Assembly (NCBI GenBank): GCA_040261275.1
Contig: JBDQOI010000004.1
Location: 1 to 64,000, forward strand
DNA from: UBA8752 sp040261275
Lineage (GTDB): Bacteria; Bacteroidota; Bacteroidia; Flavobacteriales_D; Sanyastnellaceae
Length of the DNA stretch: 64,000 nt
Direction: 5' to 3'
The first letter of the stretch is position 1. The number at the start of each line of letters is the position of its first letter. Below, piece after piece: positions 17,514 to 26,212 of this stretch. Made by a program: the position numbers and the translations under genes. A model generated the notes under the pieces. That model did not search any database and was not told where the DNA came from. It was given only the letters and a program-made list of their open reading frames with translations.

Positions 17514-18997
17514 TGGACTTTCATCGCCCCGCTCGGCAGCATCCCCTCGGGGTGGTGATCCTCGCCATCCAGTTTCTCATCAAGGGCGTGCAGTCCTTTT
17601 GGCCGGCCATCGTGGGGGTATCCCTCACCCAGCTGGATTGGATGACATTGTTGCTCATCCCTTTCGGAATCTTATTGGGAGTCGCCTGGGCCATTCTCTA
17701 CTATTTGCGCTTTACCTACTGGGTGGAGGAAGGATCCATCATCGTGGAGCGCGGTGTCATCCAACGGGAGAGGCTGCAGGTTCCCTTCCAGAAGATCCAG
17801 GCCATCAATCTATTCCAAGGTCCTGTCCAGCAGGTGTTTGGACTGACCGGAATCCAGGTCGATACGGCGGGATCCTCGGGAAGTGAATTCAAGATCGTGG
17901 CCATGCGACGCGAAGCGGCCGAGTCCCTTCGCCTCATGTTGGCAGAGCAGGGCGCCGCACCGGATGGGACCCGCGATCCCGGGAAAGAGGCAATGACCGT
18001 TGAAGCAGGACCGGTCGATTCAAGCCATGCTTATCGAGGGCGGACGATGGTGGACTTGGACATCGCCCGACTCGTAAAGGTGGGCTTGACCCAGAACCAC
18101 CTCCGCAATGGGTTGCTCGGTTTGGCGGTCATCAGTTCCTTGGTGGGTGGGTTGGAGCACCAGATCGAGTCCTGGCTTTCAGGACTCCCTGCGCCCATCA
18201 CAGCCTTGATCGCAGCGGCCACGGTATTGCTCATTGTTCCCGGCTTCATCCTCATGTTGCTTACGGGCGTCGGGGTTTCTCTGGTGACGACAGTGCTCCG
18301 CTATTTTGGGTTTCACAGTGAAATCGGCAGGCAAGGGGTCTTCATGGAGAGTGGACTGCTCCGAAGAAATACCTTCCAAATTCCCTTCGACAAGATTCAG
18401 TTGACCGATTGGCGGAGCAATGCGCTGCAGCGCGCCCTGGGTTTTGAAACCCTCCGAATCAGACAGGCCCAGGCAGGTGATGCAGCCTCTGGAGTCGGTG
18501 TGAGGTTGGCCATTCCCGCGATGGAACCCGAACACAGGGCCACCATGGAAGAAGTGCTCTATCCCGATCTGGATCAGGGTGTCGTGATGACGGGACGACC
18601 GGTGGGGCGATTGCGCTGGCTACTGTGGTTTGCGGCCCTGCTTCCCGGAATGGCGCCTTTCTCGTTTTGGAGCCCTTGGGCGGCATGGACCTTCATGGCG
18701 CTGTGGCTTCCGTTCACGGGGTGGACCACGCTCAAGCGATACCGTTCGTTCCATTTGACGGTGTACCGCGATGCCGTGGTCTTGCAAAAAGGCTGGTTCT
18801 GGCGTCAGCGGGTGATCCTCAAGATGAGCCAGTTGCAGGGCGTGGAATGGAAGCGCCACCTCCTTTTGGAGCGCAGGGGAGTGGGGCATTTGACCTTTCA
18901 CACCGCTTCGGGAGCCAAGCGTTTTTCCTACCTCGACAAGCAAACGGGATTCCGCATTCGGGATTGGGCTTTGAACCAGCTTCATGTGAATCCTTGA
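17513..18997 (+). CDS. Large bacterial PH-domain membrane protein (YdbT-like)
   Basis: The 494-residue product has repeated units of two membrane helices followed by a bPH2 domain. The first unit includes FTYWVEEGSIIVERGVIQRE and VPFQKIQAINLFQGPVQQVFG. The second includes IGRQGVFMESGLLRRNTFQI and PFDKIQLTDWRSNALQRALG. The third includes YRDAVVLQKGWFWRQRVI. Its start codon overlaps the stop of the preceding small bPH2 gene, which implies translational coupling. By analogy with YdbT it is a multi-pass membrane protein that may form a complex with its small partner. Confidence 0.85.
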   Translation: MDFHRPARQHPLGVVILAIQFLIKGVQSFWPAIVGVSLTQLDWMTLLLIPFGILLGVAWAILYYLRFTYWVEEGSIIVERGVIQRERLQVPFQKIQAINLFQGPVQQVFGLTGIQVDTAGSSGSEFKIVAMRREAAESLRLMLAEQGAAPDGTRDPGKEAMTVEAGPVDSSHAYRGRTMVDLDIARLVKVGLTQNHLRNGLLGLAVISSLVGGLEHQIESWLSGLPAPITALIAAATVLLIVPGFILMLLTGVGVSLVTTVLRYFGFHSEIGRQGVFMESGLLRRNTFQIPFDKIQLTDWRSNALQRALGFETLRIRQAQAGDAASGVGVRLAIPAMEPEHRATMEEVLYPDLDQGVVMTGRPVGRLRWLLWFAALLPGMAPFSFWSPWAAWTFMALWLPFTGWTTLKRYRSFHLTVYRDAVVLQKGWFWRQRVILKMSQLQGVEWKRHLLLERRGVGHLTFHTASGAKRFSYLDKQTGFRIRDWALNQLHVNP

Positions 18998-19046
18998 GTC
19001 CCACAAGCAACCATCCCCGTCTTCGGGTTGTATTTTCAGCGAACCT

Positions 19047-19859
19047 GTGGGGAAGAACACCTTGACTGAGACGCTGGCATCGGCTGTAGCCGCATTGCCC
19101 GAGACCAATTTAGATGCGTTGAATTCGGTACAGCTGATGCGCCGATTCGACACGAAATACGTGGTGCCAGACATCTGGTTGCCAGAGCTCATCGAGGCCA
19201 TGGCCCCCCATGCCCATGTGCTCTCCGTGTCGGGTCAACGCGAATGCCATTACTCCAATCTCTACTTCGAGTTGCCAGGCGACCCCTTTCTTCAGGACCA
19301 CCTCCGGGGGAAGGCGAGAAGGTTAAAAGTGCGCAGCCGCACATACGGCAGCAATGGTATATCCTTTCTCGAGGTCAAGCAGCGTCAGCCCGGGGGGCGA
19401 ACCTTCAAGCAACGCATGATGAGAAGCCATGAGGCCATGGATACAATCGATGCCGCTGAGTTGGCCTTCCTCGCGCCTCACGTCCGCGATGCGGAGGCTT
19501 TGGAGCCCCGCCTGAACGGATTCTTCCTCCGGACTACTTTGGTGGACTTCGACCGAAAAGAGCGCGTGACCATAGACCGGGATTTGGAATCCGGCATGGT
19601 AGGCGGAAGGCAACAACCCCTGCTGAATGGGCTGGCCGTCATTGAGGTCAAGCAGCCCCGGCCGGATCGATATAGCCCGGTGCAGAAATGGCTGCGCAAC
19701 CAGGACAGGCGCAAAGGGTTGATTGGTCGGAGTACGCGCATGAGCAAATACACGATGGCACGCCTCGACCAGGACCCCGACATCGCCGGTCGCGCTTACC
19801 TTGCGACCTATCGCCAGCTCCAGGACGCGCAGTCTTGGGCTGAGCACCTGCAAGCCTGA
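19047..19859 (+). CDS. VTC-domain protein (polyphosphate polymerase family)
   Basis: This 270-residue protein appears to start at GTG 19047; a TTG at 19062 is an alternative. It carries the conserved basic and acidic strands of VTC-domain enzymes, which make a tunnel for polyphosphate: MRRFDTKYVVP near residue 31, KARRLKVRSRTY and ISFLEVKQR near 91-110, and LAVIEVKQPRPDRYS near 193. The yeast homologue Vtc4 polymerises ATP gamma-phosphate into polyphosphate. Bacterial VTC/DUF4956 pairs are common but less studied. The DUF4956 gene follows 5 bp later. Confidence 0.85.
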   Translation: MGKNTLTETLASAVAALPETNLDALNSVQLMRRFDTKYVVPDIWLPELIEAMAPHAHVLSVSGQRECHYSNLYFELPGDPFLQDHLRGKARRLKVRSRTYGSNGISFLEVKQRQPGGRTFKQRMMRSHEAMDTIDAAELAFLAPHVRDAEALEPRLNGFFLRTTLVDFDRKERVTIDRDLESGMVGGRQQPLLNGLAVIEVKQPRPDRYSPVQKWLRNQDRRKGLIGRSTRMSKYTMARLDQDPDIAGRAYLATYRQLQDAQSWAEHLQA

Positions 19860-19864
19860 ACACC

Positions 19865-20464
19865 ATGACTGAGATCGCTCTGCATTTCGCAGCCAACTTG
19901 CTCTCTTGCTGGATCATTGTCCGGTTGATCTATCAATCCAAAGCCAAGCGGCGGGATTTCGTTTTCACATTCACCATGGTCAGCGCATCGGTATTCCTGC
20001 TGTGCCGCATGTTGATGGGCGTGAATCTCGACCTGGCGTTTGCACTGGGACTGTTCGCCATTTTCGGCATCATTCGGTACCGCACGAATCCCGTGCCCAT
20101 TCGGGAGATGACGTATTTGTTTCTCGTGATTGGTCTCGCCGTAATGAATGCGCTGGCCCCCCTGTCGCTGGACTTCCTTGTCGTAGCGGCGGGCAATGCA
20201 GCACTGTGGTCGTTGGCTTTTGTCTTGGAACGCATCCTCTTTGTGGAGCACATGGTCACCAAGCGCGTGGTCTATGACCGCATCGAATTGCTTCAGGAGG
20301 GACGCAGGGAAGAATTGCGTGAGGACCTCAGCCGCAGAATCGGGGAAACCGTCGAGCGCATGGAAATCGGCAATGTGGACCTCCTCCGTGAAACCGCAGT
20401 GATCAAAGTATCCTACCGGGGCGAGGACATCAGCGAGCACATTGACCCCACAGACGGCGTGTGA
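19865..20464 (+). CDS. DUF4956 membrane protein
   Basis: The 199-residue protein has four predicted membrane helices in its first 120 residues, including the family-typical ALGLFAIFGIIRYRTNPVPI followed by EMTYLFLVIGLAVMNAL. A soluble C-terminal half (VVYDRIELLQEGRREELRED) follows. The GIIRYRT...PIREMTY signature is characteristic of DUF4956. These genes are regularly next to VTC-domain genes, so a membrane partner role in polyphosphate synthesis or handling is a reasonable inference. It overlaps the next gene (GTGATG). Confidence 0.85.
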   Translation: MTEIALHFAANLLSCWIIVRLIYQSKAKRRDFVFTFTMVSASVFLLCRMLMGVNLDLAFALGLFAIFGIIRYRTNPVPIREMTYLFLVIGLAVMNALAPLSLDFLVVAAGNAALWSLAFVLERILFVEHMVTKRVVYDRIELLQEGRREELREDLSRRIGETVERMEIGNVDLLRETAVIKVSYRGEDISEHIDPTDGV

Positions 20465-21282
20465 TGCGGGCATCGGCGCTCCTCCTGATCTGCGCCATGG
20501 CCCTTCCCGCGGCTGCCCAGGTCATCAACCCACCGCCGGGTACCCAAGTGGACCCGGACACTGCGGAATGGCGAGGCTGGTTGGGTGTGACCTTGGATTG
20601 GAAGCCCGTCAAGTCCGTGCACCTTTCCTTTGAACAGCAATGGCGCTGGGAAGGGGACTTCAGTGAGTTTGATCAACAATTCCAGCAGCTCGGTGTGTCA
20701 TGGTCTCCGCGCTGGAACAAAGTGAGCAAGGCGCAGTCCATTGGGGTCGGGCTGCGTCATTCCACCAGACCTGATCGAAAAGGCGCAGTGCAAGGCGACG
20801 ACCGCTTCTTGCGTTGGCAGGTCGAGTACGGCGTGGAATGGGAGGAGGGCAGATGGAGCCTGGAAGCCAGACTGCGACACCAGAACCAGGTAGCTGTGGA
20901 ACTCAAAGGCGGCGAGGATCCCGCTGATGATGTCGCCCGCATCCAAAACCGGATCAAAGGAGAGCTGGGCTACAACATCAAAGGATGGAAGTGGGACCCT
21001 GTGATGTCTGTGGAGCGCTTCTTGGTGGATGTCCCGGAGGGCTGGCTTCCCGACGGTGCCTGGCGCCTGCGGTTGGGGACCTCAAACAAATGGGGCAAGC
21101 GCCAGAGAATCAAGGTCTTCGTGCAGCGCGACTGGGAGGCCCGATACAATCCGGCGGGAGTCGGTGTGCCCTTGTCTGTCATTGGCGCAGGAATCGACGA
21201 TCTCCGCTTGAATGGGAGGGTGGAATGGACGGTGGGCGTTTCATGGCGCTACCGCTTCAAAGGAGGGTTGAACAAGGATTAG
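20464..21282 (+). CDS. DUF2490-like outer-membrane beta-barrel protein
   Basis: The ATG at 20464 overlaps the DUF4956 stop codon (TGATG), and the product opens with a short signal peptide ending LPAAAQ. The 272-residue mature protein is a succession of amphipathic strands with frequent aromatic residues (VHLSFEQQWRWEGDF, QVEYGVEWEEGRWSLEARLR) and ends in VGVSWRYRFKGGLNKD. This is the pattern of DUF2490 barrels. It is the third gene of the VTC/DUF4956 unit. The barrel's cargo is unknown. Confidence 0.75.
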   Translation: MRASALLLICAMALPAAAQVINPPPGTQVDPDTAEWRGWLGVTLDWKPVKSVHLSFEQQWRWEGDFSEFDQQFQQLGVSWSPRWNKVSKAQSIGVGLRHSTRPDRKGAVQGDDRFLRWQVEYGVEWEEGRWSLEARLRHQNQVAVELKGGEDPADDVARIQNRIKGELGYNIKGWKWDPVMSVERFLVDVPEGWLPDGAWRLRLGTSNKWGKRQRIKVFVQRDWEARYNPAGVGVPLSVIGAGIDDLRLNGRVEWTVGVSWRYRFKGGLNKD

Positions 21283-22334
21283 CGAAGGGTCTCCGTGACG
21301 CCTTCAGAACGAACCAAAACCACACCTGCCCGGTCCATCAAGGGCCAGGGCCAATGGAATCGGCCCGCAGGCAAGTATTCCGTTTTCCGGTAGCATTCAC
21401 GGCCGGACACATCATACGCCACCAGTTCGACATCCTGTCCTTTGGGCAGGGTCAATACCACCTCATTTCCCTGGTGAAGGGCTGAGAACAGGGCCATTTC
21501 CGAAACTCCGTTGGTGGGGTCACCGAAGTTGTGGAAGGTGACCTCGTCGCTGCCTGAATTCGCCACGCCGAGCACGTCAAGCTCCACGGCGTAGCTGACG
21601 TCAGCAGGACTGGACAAGCCATCCGCACCGGTCACCACGGTCTCGTATTCAGAGAAATCGGCATTGTACCTCGTGATGCGGTTGGGAGACCAGGAGCTTA
21701 CATAGTACTGCCCATTCCCGTCGTCGTCGATGCCGTCCAGGTTGCCAAGCCCGGTCCCGTCTACCAACGTGCTGACTTCCCCGCTTTCCAGATCAATGGC
21801 GATGATGTCCGCATTGTTGCCCCAGCATACGACGATGGCGCGGTTGTTGGCCGCATCTACCACGACCCCATTGGGAGTGAGTCCCAGGTTTCCGGTCAAC
21901 TGGCTGTGGGTCATTTGGGTGGGATCCGATGCATTGACCGTGTAAATGCGTCCACCAGAAAAATCGCTGACCACGAGAAGTCCTGCTCCATTGTTGCCCA
22001 ATCCATTGAGGAAGCCCACAGAAGGAATGGCGAGGCTGCCCAGCAGGCTGGCATCCTGAAGCGCATAGGCACGAATGACGTTCTGACCGATCGCATAGAG
22101 CGCGCCGTTCATCACTTCCATGCCATGACTGGCTTCGGCTTCACCAAAGAAGGACCAATTCTCTCCCTGGTCCTCGCTGACCAAAAGGCTGCTGCCATTG
22201 CTCACAAACCAGCGATCACCGTTGGGGTCGTATTCAGCGGCTTCAATGCTGGAGGGCGTTTGCGCTGCCAACGGTAGGGACAGCCAACACATGAAAGCGA
22301 GAGGGAATAATTTGTGCATGGCGGTCACGGTCAT
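21279..22334 (-). CDS. Secreted NHL/SMP-30-like beta-propeller protein with T9SS-type tail
   Basis: The start at 22334 overlaps the stop of the upstream gene (TGATGA); ATG 22319 is an alternative giving the signal peptide MHKLFPLAFMCWLSLPLAAQ directly. The 351-residue protein has propeller-blade repeats such as NGVVVDAANNRAIVVCWG, NLDGIDDDGNGQYYVSSW and PADVSYAVELDVLGVANSGS. The last ~60 residues (VELVAYDVSGRECYRKTEYL...AGVVLVRSEG) match a T9SS type A sorting domain. It looks like an extracellular propeller with no recognisable catalytic residues. The overlap suggests co-expression with the metalloprotease-like gene upstream. Confidence 0.75.
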   Translation of the reverse strand: MTVTAMHKLFPLAFMCWLSLPLAAQTPSSIEAAEYDPNGDRWFVSNGSSLLVSEDQGENWSFFGEAEASHGMEVMNGALYAIGQNVIRAYALQDASLLGSLAIPSVGFLNGLGNNGAGLLVVSDFSGGRIYTVNASDPTQMTHSQLTGNLGLTPNGVVVDAANNRAIVVCWGNNADIIAIDLESGEVSTLVDGTGLGNLDGIDDDGNGQYYVSSWSPNRITRYNADFSEYETVVTGADGLSSPADVSYAVELDVLGVANSGSDEVTFHNFGDPTNGVSEMALFSALHQGNEVVLTLPKGQDVELVAYDVSGRECYRKTEYLPAGRFHWPWPLMDRAGVVLVRSEGVTETLR

Positions 22335-25210
22335 CAATCGCAAGGTGTTCCATAATCGGCAAGGAATATCAAGGCATCCCCTACATCGACCTGGTCGTTC
22401 CCATCGAGGTCCGCAATGCCACAATCGGACATGCAACCGAATTCGGCCAGGATGAGCAGAAGGTCCGGGGCTCCGATGGAGCCGTTTCCATCGAGGTCGG
22501 CAGGACAGACGGCCTCGTCGAGCACGAACTGAACGTACTCCACAAAGCTGTACCGCTTGATGTTGCGCGCACGGTCCCGGATGGCAATGGCGCTGATGCC
22601 CCATGTTCCCGGAGCCGACCCTGCAGGCAGGAAAGTGCTCAACGTGAAGGTCTGCCATTCATTGGCTCCGGCAGGGGGGTAGACGTCATAGTAGAAATTG
22701 GCCCCTCCGAGCTCCTCCCAGGCATCAAAGTGGAATTCCTCACCCAGCGGATTGCGCAGCGTGTAGGTGATGTGCTGCACACCTGAAGTGAAATCATCGA
22801 ATTCACTGGTATCCTGCACCGCCAGGGTGAACTCCACCAAGGTCTCGCCGTTGGGGGCATCCGGATTGCTCGGCGTAGCCTCCACCGAAAAGCTGTTGAG
22901 GTCGACGACCGGGTGCAACAGGTCGGGGTAAGCGGTCTCCATGTAGACCGAATCCCGGTCCTCGGCGAAGATGTGAACGCCATCCGCATTGCTGTAGTTC
23001 GGGTCCCCCGTGAAGTAGATGAGGCTCGAATTCCCCGCCACGTCGTCCGCTGCGGCGAAGTTGACCGTGTAGTGTCCGGTCGGAAAATAGTGGGGGACGG
23101 GCAACTCCATTTTGTGGTGCTTCACCTCTTCATAGCCATTGCTGTCGAACTGATTCGATTGGATGTCCATGGAATACCGGTGGCCGTAATCCGGATCGGT
23201 GGTGGGGAAAGAAACCCGCGTCAGGCCCCGGCTCAGCGGAATCTTGTCCCACGTATCGTATTCCACCTGAATCCCATCCACAGTGGCCGGGCCATTGGAG
23301 CCGTCACCCACCGGAATGTCCGCAATCGGCTCCATGACGAAGGTGTCGTCGATGTATTCGGGCGGTGTGATGTCCTCCAACGGGTTGTTGAGGAACAACC
23401 GGAGTCCAATGGTGGCCGGGCTTTCGTAGCGATCGTTGCCCACGGCATCCCAGAGGTGCAGCCCATCGAAGTTCCACCAGCCGGCCTTCATGTGCTTGTT
23501 GAGCGTCAGGGTGCCGGTCAGCACCGAGTCGCTCGTTCCGTTCACCGGGCTCAACCACATGTCGAAGATGGTGCCCACCGAGCTTACGAAACGCACCTGT
23601 CCCGATGCGGCACCATCCTGCGCTGGGTCGTCGCTGTGCAACGTCACGGTCAGCGTGAATTCCTTGTCATCGGAAGGGTTGCCGATCACCTGCACATCGG
23701 TGCCCACAATCTTGCCCGGGTAGGTGTAGTCGGGAAACAGATTGAACACTTCGAACGTCAGATCCTCGGCGATCATGGCCACATATCGGGCGCCGTGCAT
23801 CACGCGGTCGCGGATGAAGTCGTACTTGTCGGGGGCGTGGGTCAAGAGCACCTGCGGGTTGGAGATATAGTAGGCGATGCTCACCGCCATGTCCTCGTTG
23901 GGGTACATGGCGTGGGCGTAAGCGCTGACGAATTCGGTGGTGAGCGTCGTGCTCCAACCGCTGGGCGCATCGGGGTCCTCAAACCATCCTCCGAGGGCCG
24001 TCCAGTCATCGCGCAAATCCTGATCAAACGTGTATTCCCACAGGAAATGCGCTTTTTCGTGGAGCACCAATCGGTGGATGTAGTCAATGGAAAAGTTGCT
24101 GAAGCCGCTCTCCATCCACTCAATGGTCTCCATGCCCGTCCAGGCGATGGCCGGGGCGGTCGGGTAGTAGGGGTTGGGCTGGCCGTTGATCCGGCGCACC
24201 ATCTTGGAAAGCCCATCCTGCTTCCGCATACCGGCGGGAAACTCCTCGAGCATGCCCATGATCTGCAGCTTTTCCCACGCGGGAAAGGGCTGGAAATTCG
24301 TCTGTGTCTCACTCATCAACGCCTCGAGCTCAGCGCCGGGCACCATGAATTCAATCCCATAACGGTCATCGGCGATCTCCGCTACCAATCCGGACTGCGT
24401 TCCCTCCTCCGTCAAGTGGGAAAGCAGCGCCTTGAAAAGCCGCCGGGAGAAGAACTGTCCCTGATCGCCATCGAAGTTGACCACGAGCGGCTCTGCGTAG
24501 GTGAACGCGTCCTTGGAAACCGTGACCACTTCGGTTCCCGCAATGTTCTCCACCATGTAGTCTCCATCGAGCATGTCGGAGGTCAACCGCCACACCGCGG
24601 TGACCGGGGTGCCATTCTCATCCGCATTGACCCGCGGATAGGGCAGGGAGCTGATGGTCTGGTGCAACTTGAAGGCGTCGTCCGGGGTCCAGGCCAATTC
24701 CATGTCGTCCAGTACAAAGCCGAACTGCTGGAAAAGGGTCTGGGCGCTGAATCCCTCCGGCACCTCGTACGCCTCACCCAGTACATCGATCACCGGAGGA
24801 TCTGCGGGCACAAATTCTGTGGCATGCCCGGCAAAACTGCCGTCTTCCTCCCAGGTGAAGGTGTAGGTCGTACTGTCGCCAACCAGTGCCGCAACATCCA
24901 GCGTGATGTTTACATCTTGTTGCAAATCAATTGTCTGCGCAGCTGGCGACGCATGTCCCGGTGCATCCACAGACAACGTCCAGGGACCGGATTCCAGGGT
25001 GAATACGTGATCGACCACGGCGGACTCGCCCTGTCCGATGACCGTCGCGTCCCACAGTCCTCCTACACCGCGCTCAGCTGTAAGTGTGGCAGGTGCACCT
25101 TCGCTCAGGCCCTCAATGAAAACGTGAAGCGCGACGCTTTGGGCATTCGAAAGAAGACAGGAGAAGAGCAGTAAGCCGATGGGAAGGATGGAGCGGGACA
25201 ATGGTGACAT
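22334..25210 (-). CDS. Large secreted metalloprotease-like protein with dockerin-like tail
   Basis: The product has 958 residues and a signal peptide ending LLSNAQ. Residue H384 begins HEKAH in LVLHEKAHFLWEY, and a candidate third zinc ligand is E426 in TTEFVSAYAHAMYP, 38 residues after H388. That spacing and the second helix resemble M34-type proteases (anthrax lethal factor, Pro-Pro endopeptidases). The assignment is an inference from motif geometry only. N-terminal strands (VALHVFIEGLSEGAPATLTA) look like a carboxypeptidase-regulatory domain. The C-terminal half has several Ig-like domains (ATPSNPDAPNGETLVEFTLA). The last ~60 residues are a full double dockerin-like tail, CPADLDGNGS...DLLLILAEFGC and DLDGNDQ...FLADYG. 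Confidence 0.75.
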   Translation of the reverse strand: MSPLSRSILPIGLLLFSCLLSNAQSVALHVFIEGLSEGAPATLTAERGVGGLWDATVIGQGESAVVDHVFTLESGPWTLSVDAPGHASPAAQTIDLQQDVNITLDVAALVGDSTTYTFTWEEDGSFAGHATEFVPADPPVIDVLGEAYEVPEGFSAQTLFQQFGFVLDDMELAWTPDDAFKLHQTISSLPYPRVNADENGTPVTAVWRLTSDMLDGDYMVENIAGTEVVTVSKDAFTYAEPLVVNFDGDQGQFFSRRLFKALLSHLTEEGTQSGLVAEIADDRYGIEFMVPGAELEALMSETQTNFQPFPAWEKLQIMGMLEEFPAGMRKQDGLSKMVRRINGQPNPYYPTAPAIAWTGMETIEWMESGFSNFSIDYIHRLVLHEKAHFLWEYTFDQDLRDDWTALGGWFEDPDAPSGWSTTLTTEFVSAYAHAMYPNEDMAVSIAYYISNPQVLLTHAPDKYDFIRDRVMHGARYVAMIAEDLTFEVFNLFPDYTYPGKIVGTDVQVIGNPSDDKEFTLTVTLHSDDPAQDGAASGQVRFVSSVGTIFDMWLSPVNGTSDSVLTGTLTLNKHMKAGWWNFDGLHLWDAVGNDRYESPATIGLRLFLNNPLEDITPPEYIDDTFVMEPIADIPVGDGSNGPATVDGIQVEYDTWDKIPLSRGLTRVSFPTTDPDYGHRYSMDIQSNQFDSNGYEEVKHHKMELPVPHYFPTGHYTVNFAAADDVAGNSSLIYFTGDPNYSNADGVHIFAEDRDSVYMETAYPDLLHPVVDLNSFSVEATPSNPDAPNGETLVEFTLAVQDTSEFDDFTSGVQHITYTLRNPLGEEFHFDAWEELGGANFYYDVYPPAGANEWQTFTLSTFLPAGSAPGTWGISAIAIRDRARNIKRYSFVEYVQFVLDEAVCPADLDGNGSIGAPDLLLILAEFGCMSDCGIADLDGNDQVDVGDALIFLADYGTPCD

Positions 25211-25240
25211 TCGCCCAATTTACCACCGCAGATGTTAGGT

Positions 25241-26212
25241 TCACTCAAACGTGAAAAACACACGGGATGCCAGGCCAAAACATCCAAAACCCGTGCTCGT
25301 ATTGCTGAACACCGTCGACGGATTGGCAAAGGGGTTGTCGGAAGCCTGCCGGTGACGGTCAATGGAACGGTAGAAATCTCCCAGACCAGGTGACATCCAG
25401 ATGACTTCCACCCGGAGCACCGAGGCCTCGCTGAAATAGGGGTCATCGTACAAATAGCGCATGCGGTCGATGCGGAAATCCGTGAGGGGATTTCCGTCCA
25501 TGTTTTGGTCGTCAATGATGAAGCAGTTGCAAGCACCGTTGAAGTCCAAGCGAGGGTCGATATCGATGCCATCCTCTCCGATGGAAGCTGTATACCAAGA
25601 GGTGTCTGCGCCGTCCTCGACATAGGCCTCAGTGATGCGCAATCCATAGACATCCTGAAGACCCGATCGATTGATGAGGTCGAAACTGATTTCATCCCGA
25701 ACATCGAGCCAGCCATAGCTCCACTTGTCATTTTCCACCACGGTATCCACCCCAAAGGCCACCTCCATGCTGATGTCGATCAAAGGCGGCTGCAAGGCTT
25801 CGGCTGTCAATGTCTCGAATCCCGGCGCTGTCACTTCGATGGAATAAAGTCCTTCCGGCAAATTCAATGGGGAATCCAGATGAAGGACATGCATCATTTG
25901 CTGGTCCCATTCTTCTCCGACCAAACCAGTGTCCCCCGGCTGCCAATGCAGGACCTCCGTCCCGTTTCGCCATACCCGAGCTTCCACACCATCAGGCCTG
26001 ACCGACCCGTCGACATCCAAAGTGCTGGCGGTGGCATACAGCGACGCAATGGCCTTGGACTCTTCTCCTGTCAGCACGACCGTGGCGGCCAGCTCGGATT
26101 GGTGCTCTGGAAAACGCACCTCCCGAATGACGCCATCGGCCCATTTTTCACAGCCGACCAGTGCCACGGCCAAGAGGACGGCAAACAGGGGCTTTAGAAA
26201 TTGAATTGCCAT
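25241..26212 (-). CDS. DUF4249 outer-membrane lipoprotein, partner of the TonB receptor
   Basis: I chose ATG 26212 because it gives a lipoprotein signal, FAVLLAVALVGCEKWADG (lipidated Cys near residue 21). The longer frame lies within the receptor gene. The 323-residue protein shows the DUF4249 layout: an N-terminal Ig-like domain (AATVVLTGEESKAIASLYA), PEGLYSIEVTAPGFETLTAE and a second domain ending in the receptor-associated strands. It overlaps the 3' end of the TonB receptor by 19 bp. DUF4249 proteins are regularly encoded beside TonB-dependent receptors and probably act as surface-exposed accessory lipoproteins. The substrate is unknown. Confidence 0.85.
   Translation of the reverse strand: MAIQFLKPLFAVLLAVALVGCEKWADGVIREVRFPEHQSELAATVVLTGEESKAIASLYATASTLDVDGSVRPDGVEARVWRNGTEVLHWQPGDTGLVGEEWDQQMMHVLHLDSPLNLPEGLYSIEVTAPGFETLTAEALQPPLIDISMEVAFGVDTVVENDKWSYGWLDVRDEISFDLINRSGLQDVYGLRITEAYVEDGADTSWYTASIGEDGIDIDPRLDFNGACNCFIIDDQNMDGNPLTDFRIDRMRYLYDDPYFSEASVLRVEVIWMSPGLGDFYRSIDRHRQASDNPFANPSTVFSNTSTGFGCFGLASRVFFTFE

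Noticed and set aside
22913..25174. 753-codon open frame on the plus strand
   Set aside because: It is antisense to the metalloprotease-like gene, has no signal peptide or recognisable domain, and its composition is that of a shadow of a GC-rich coding strand.
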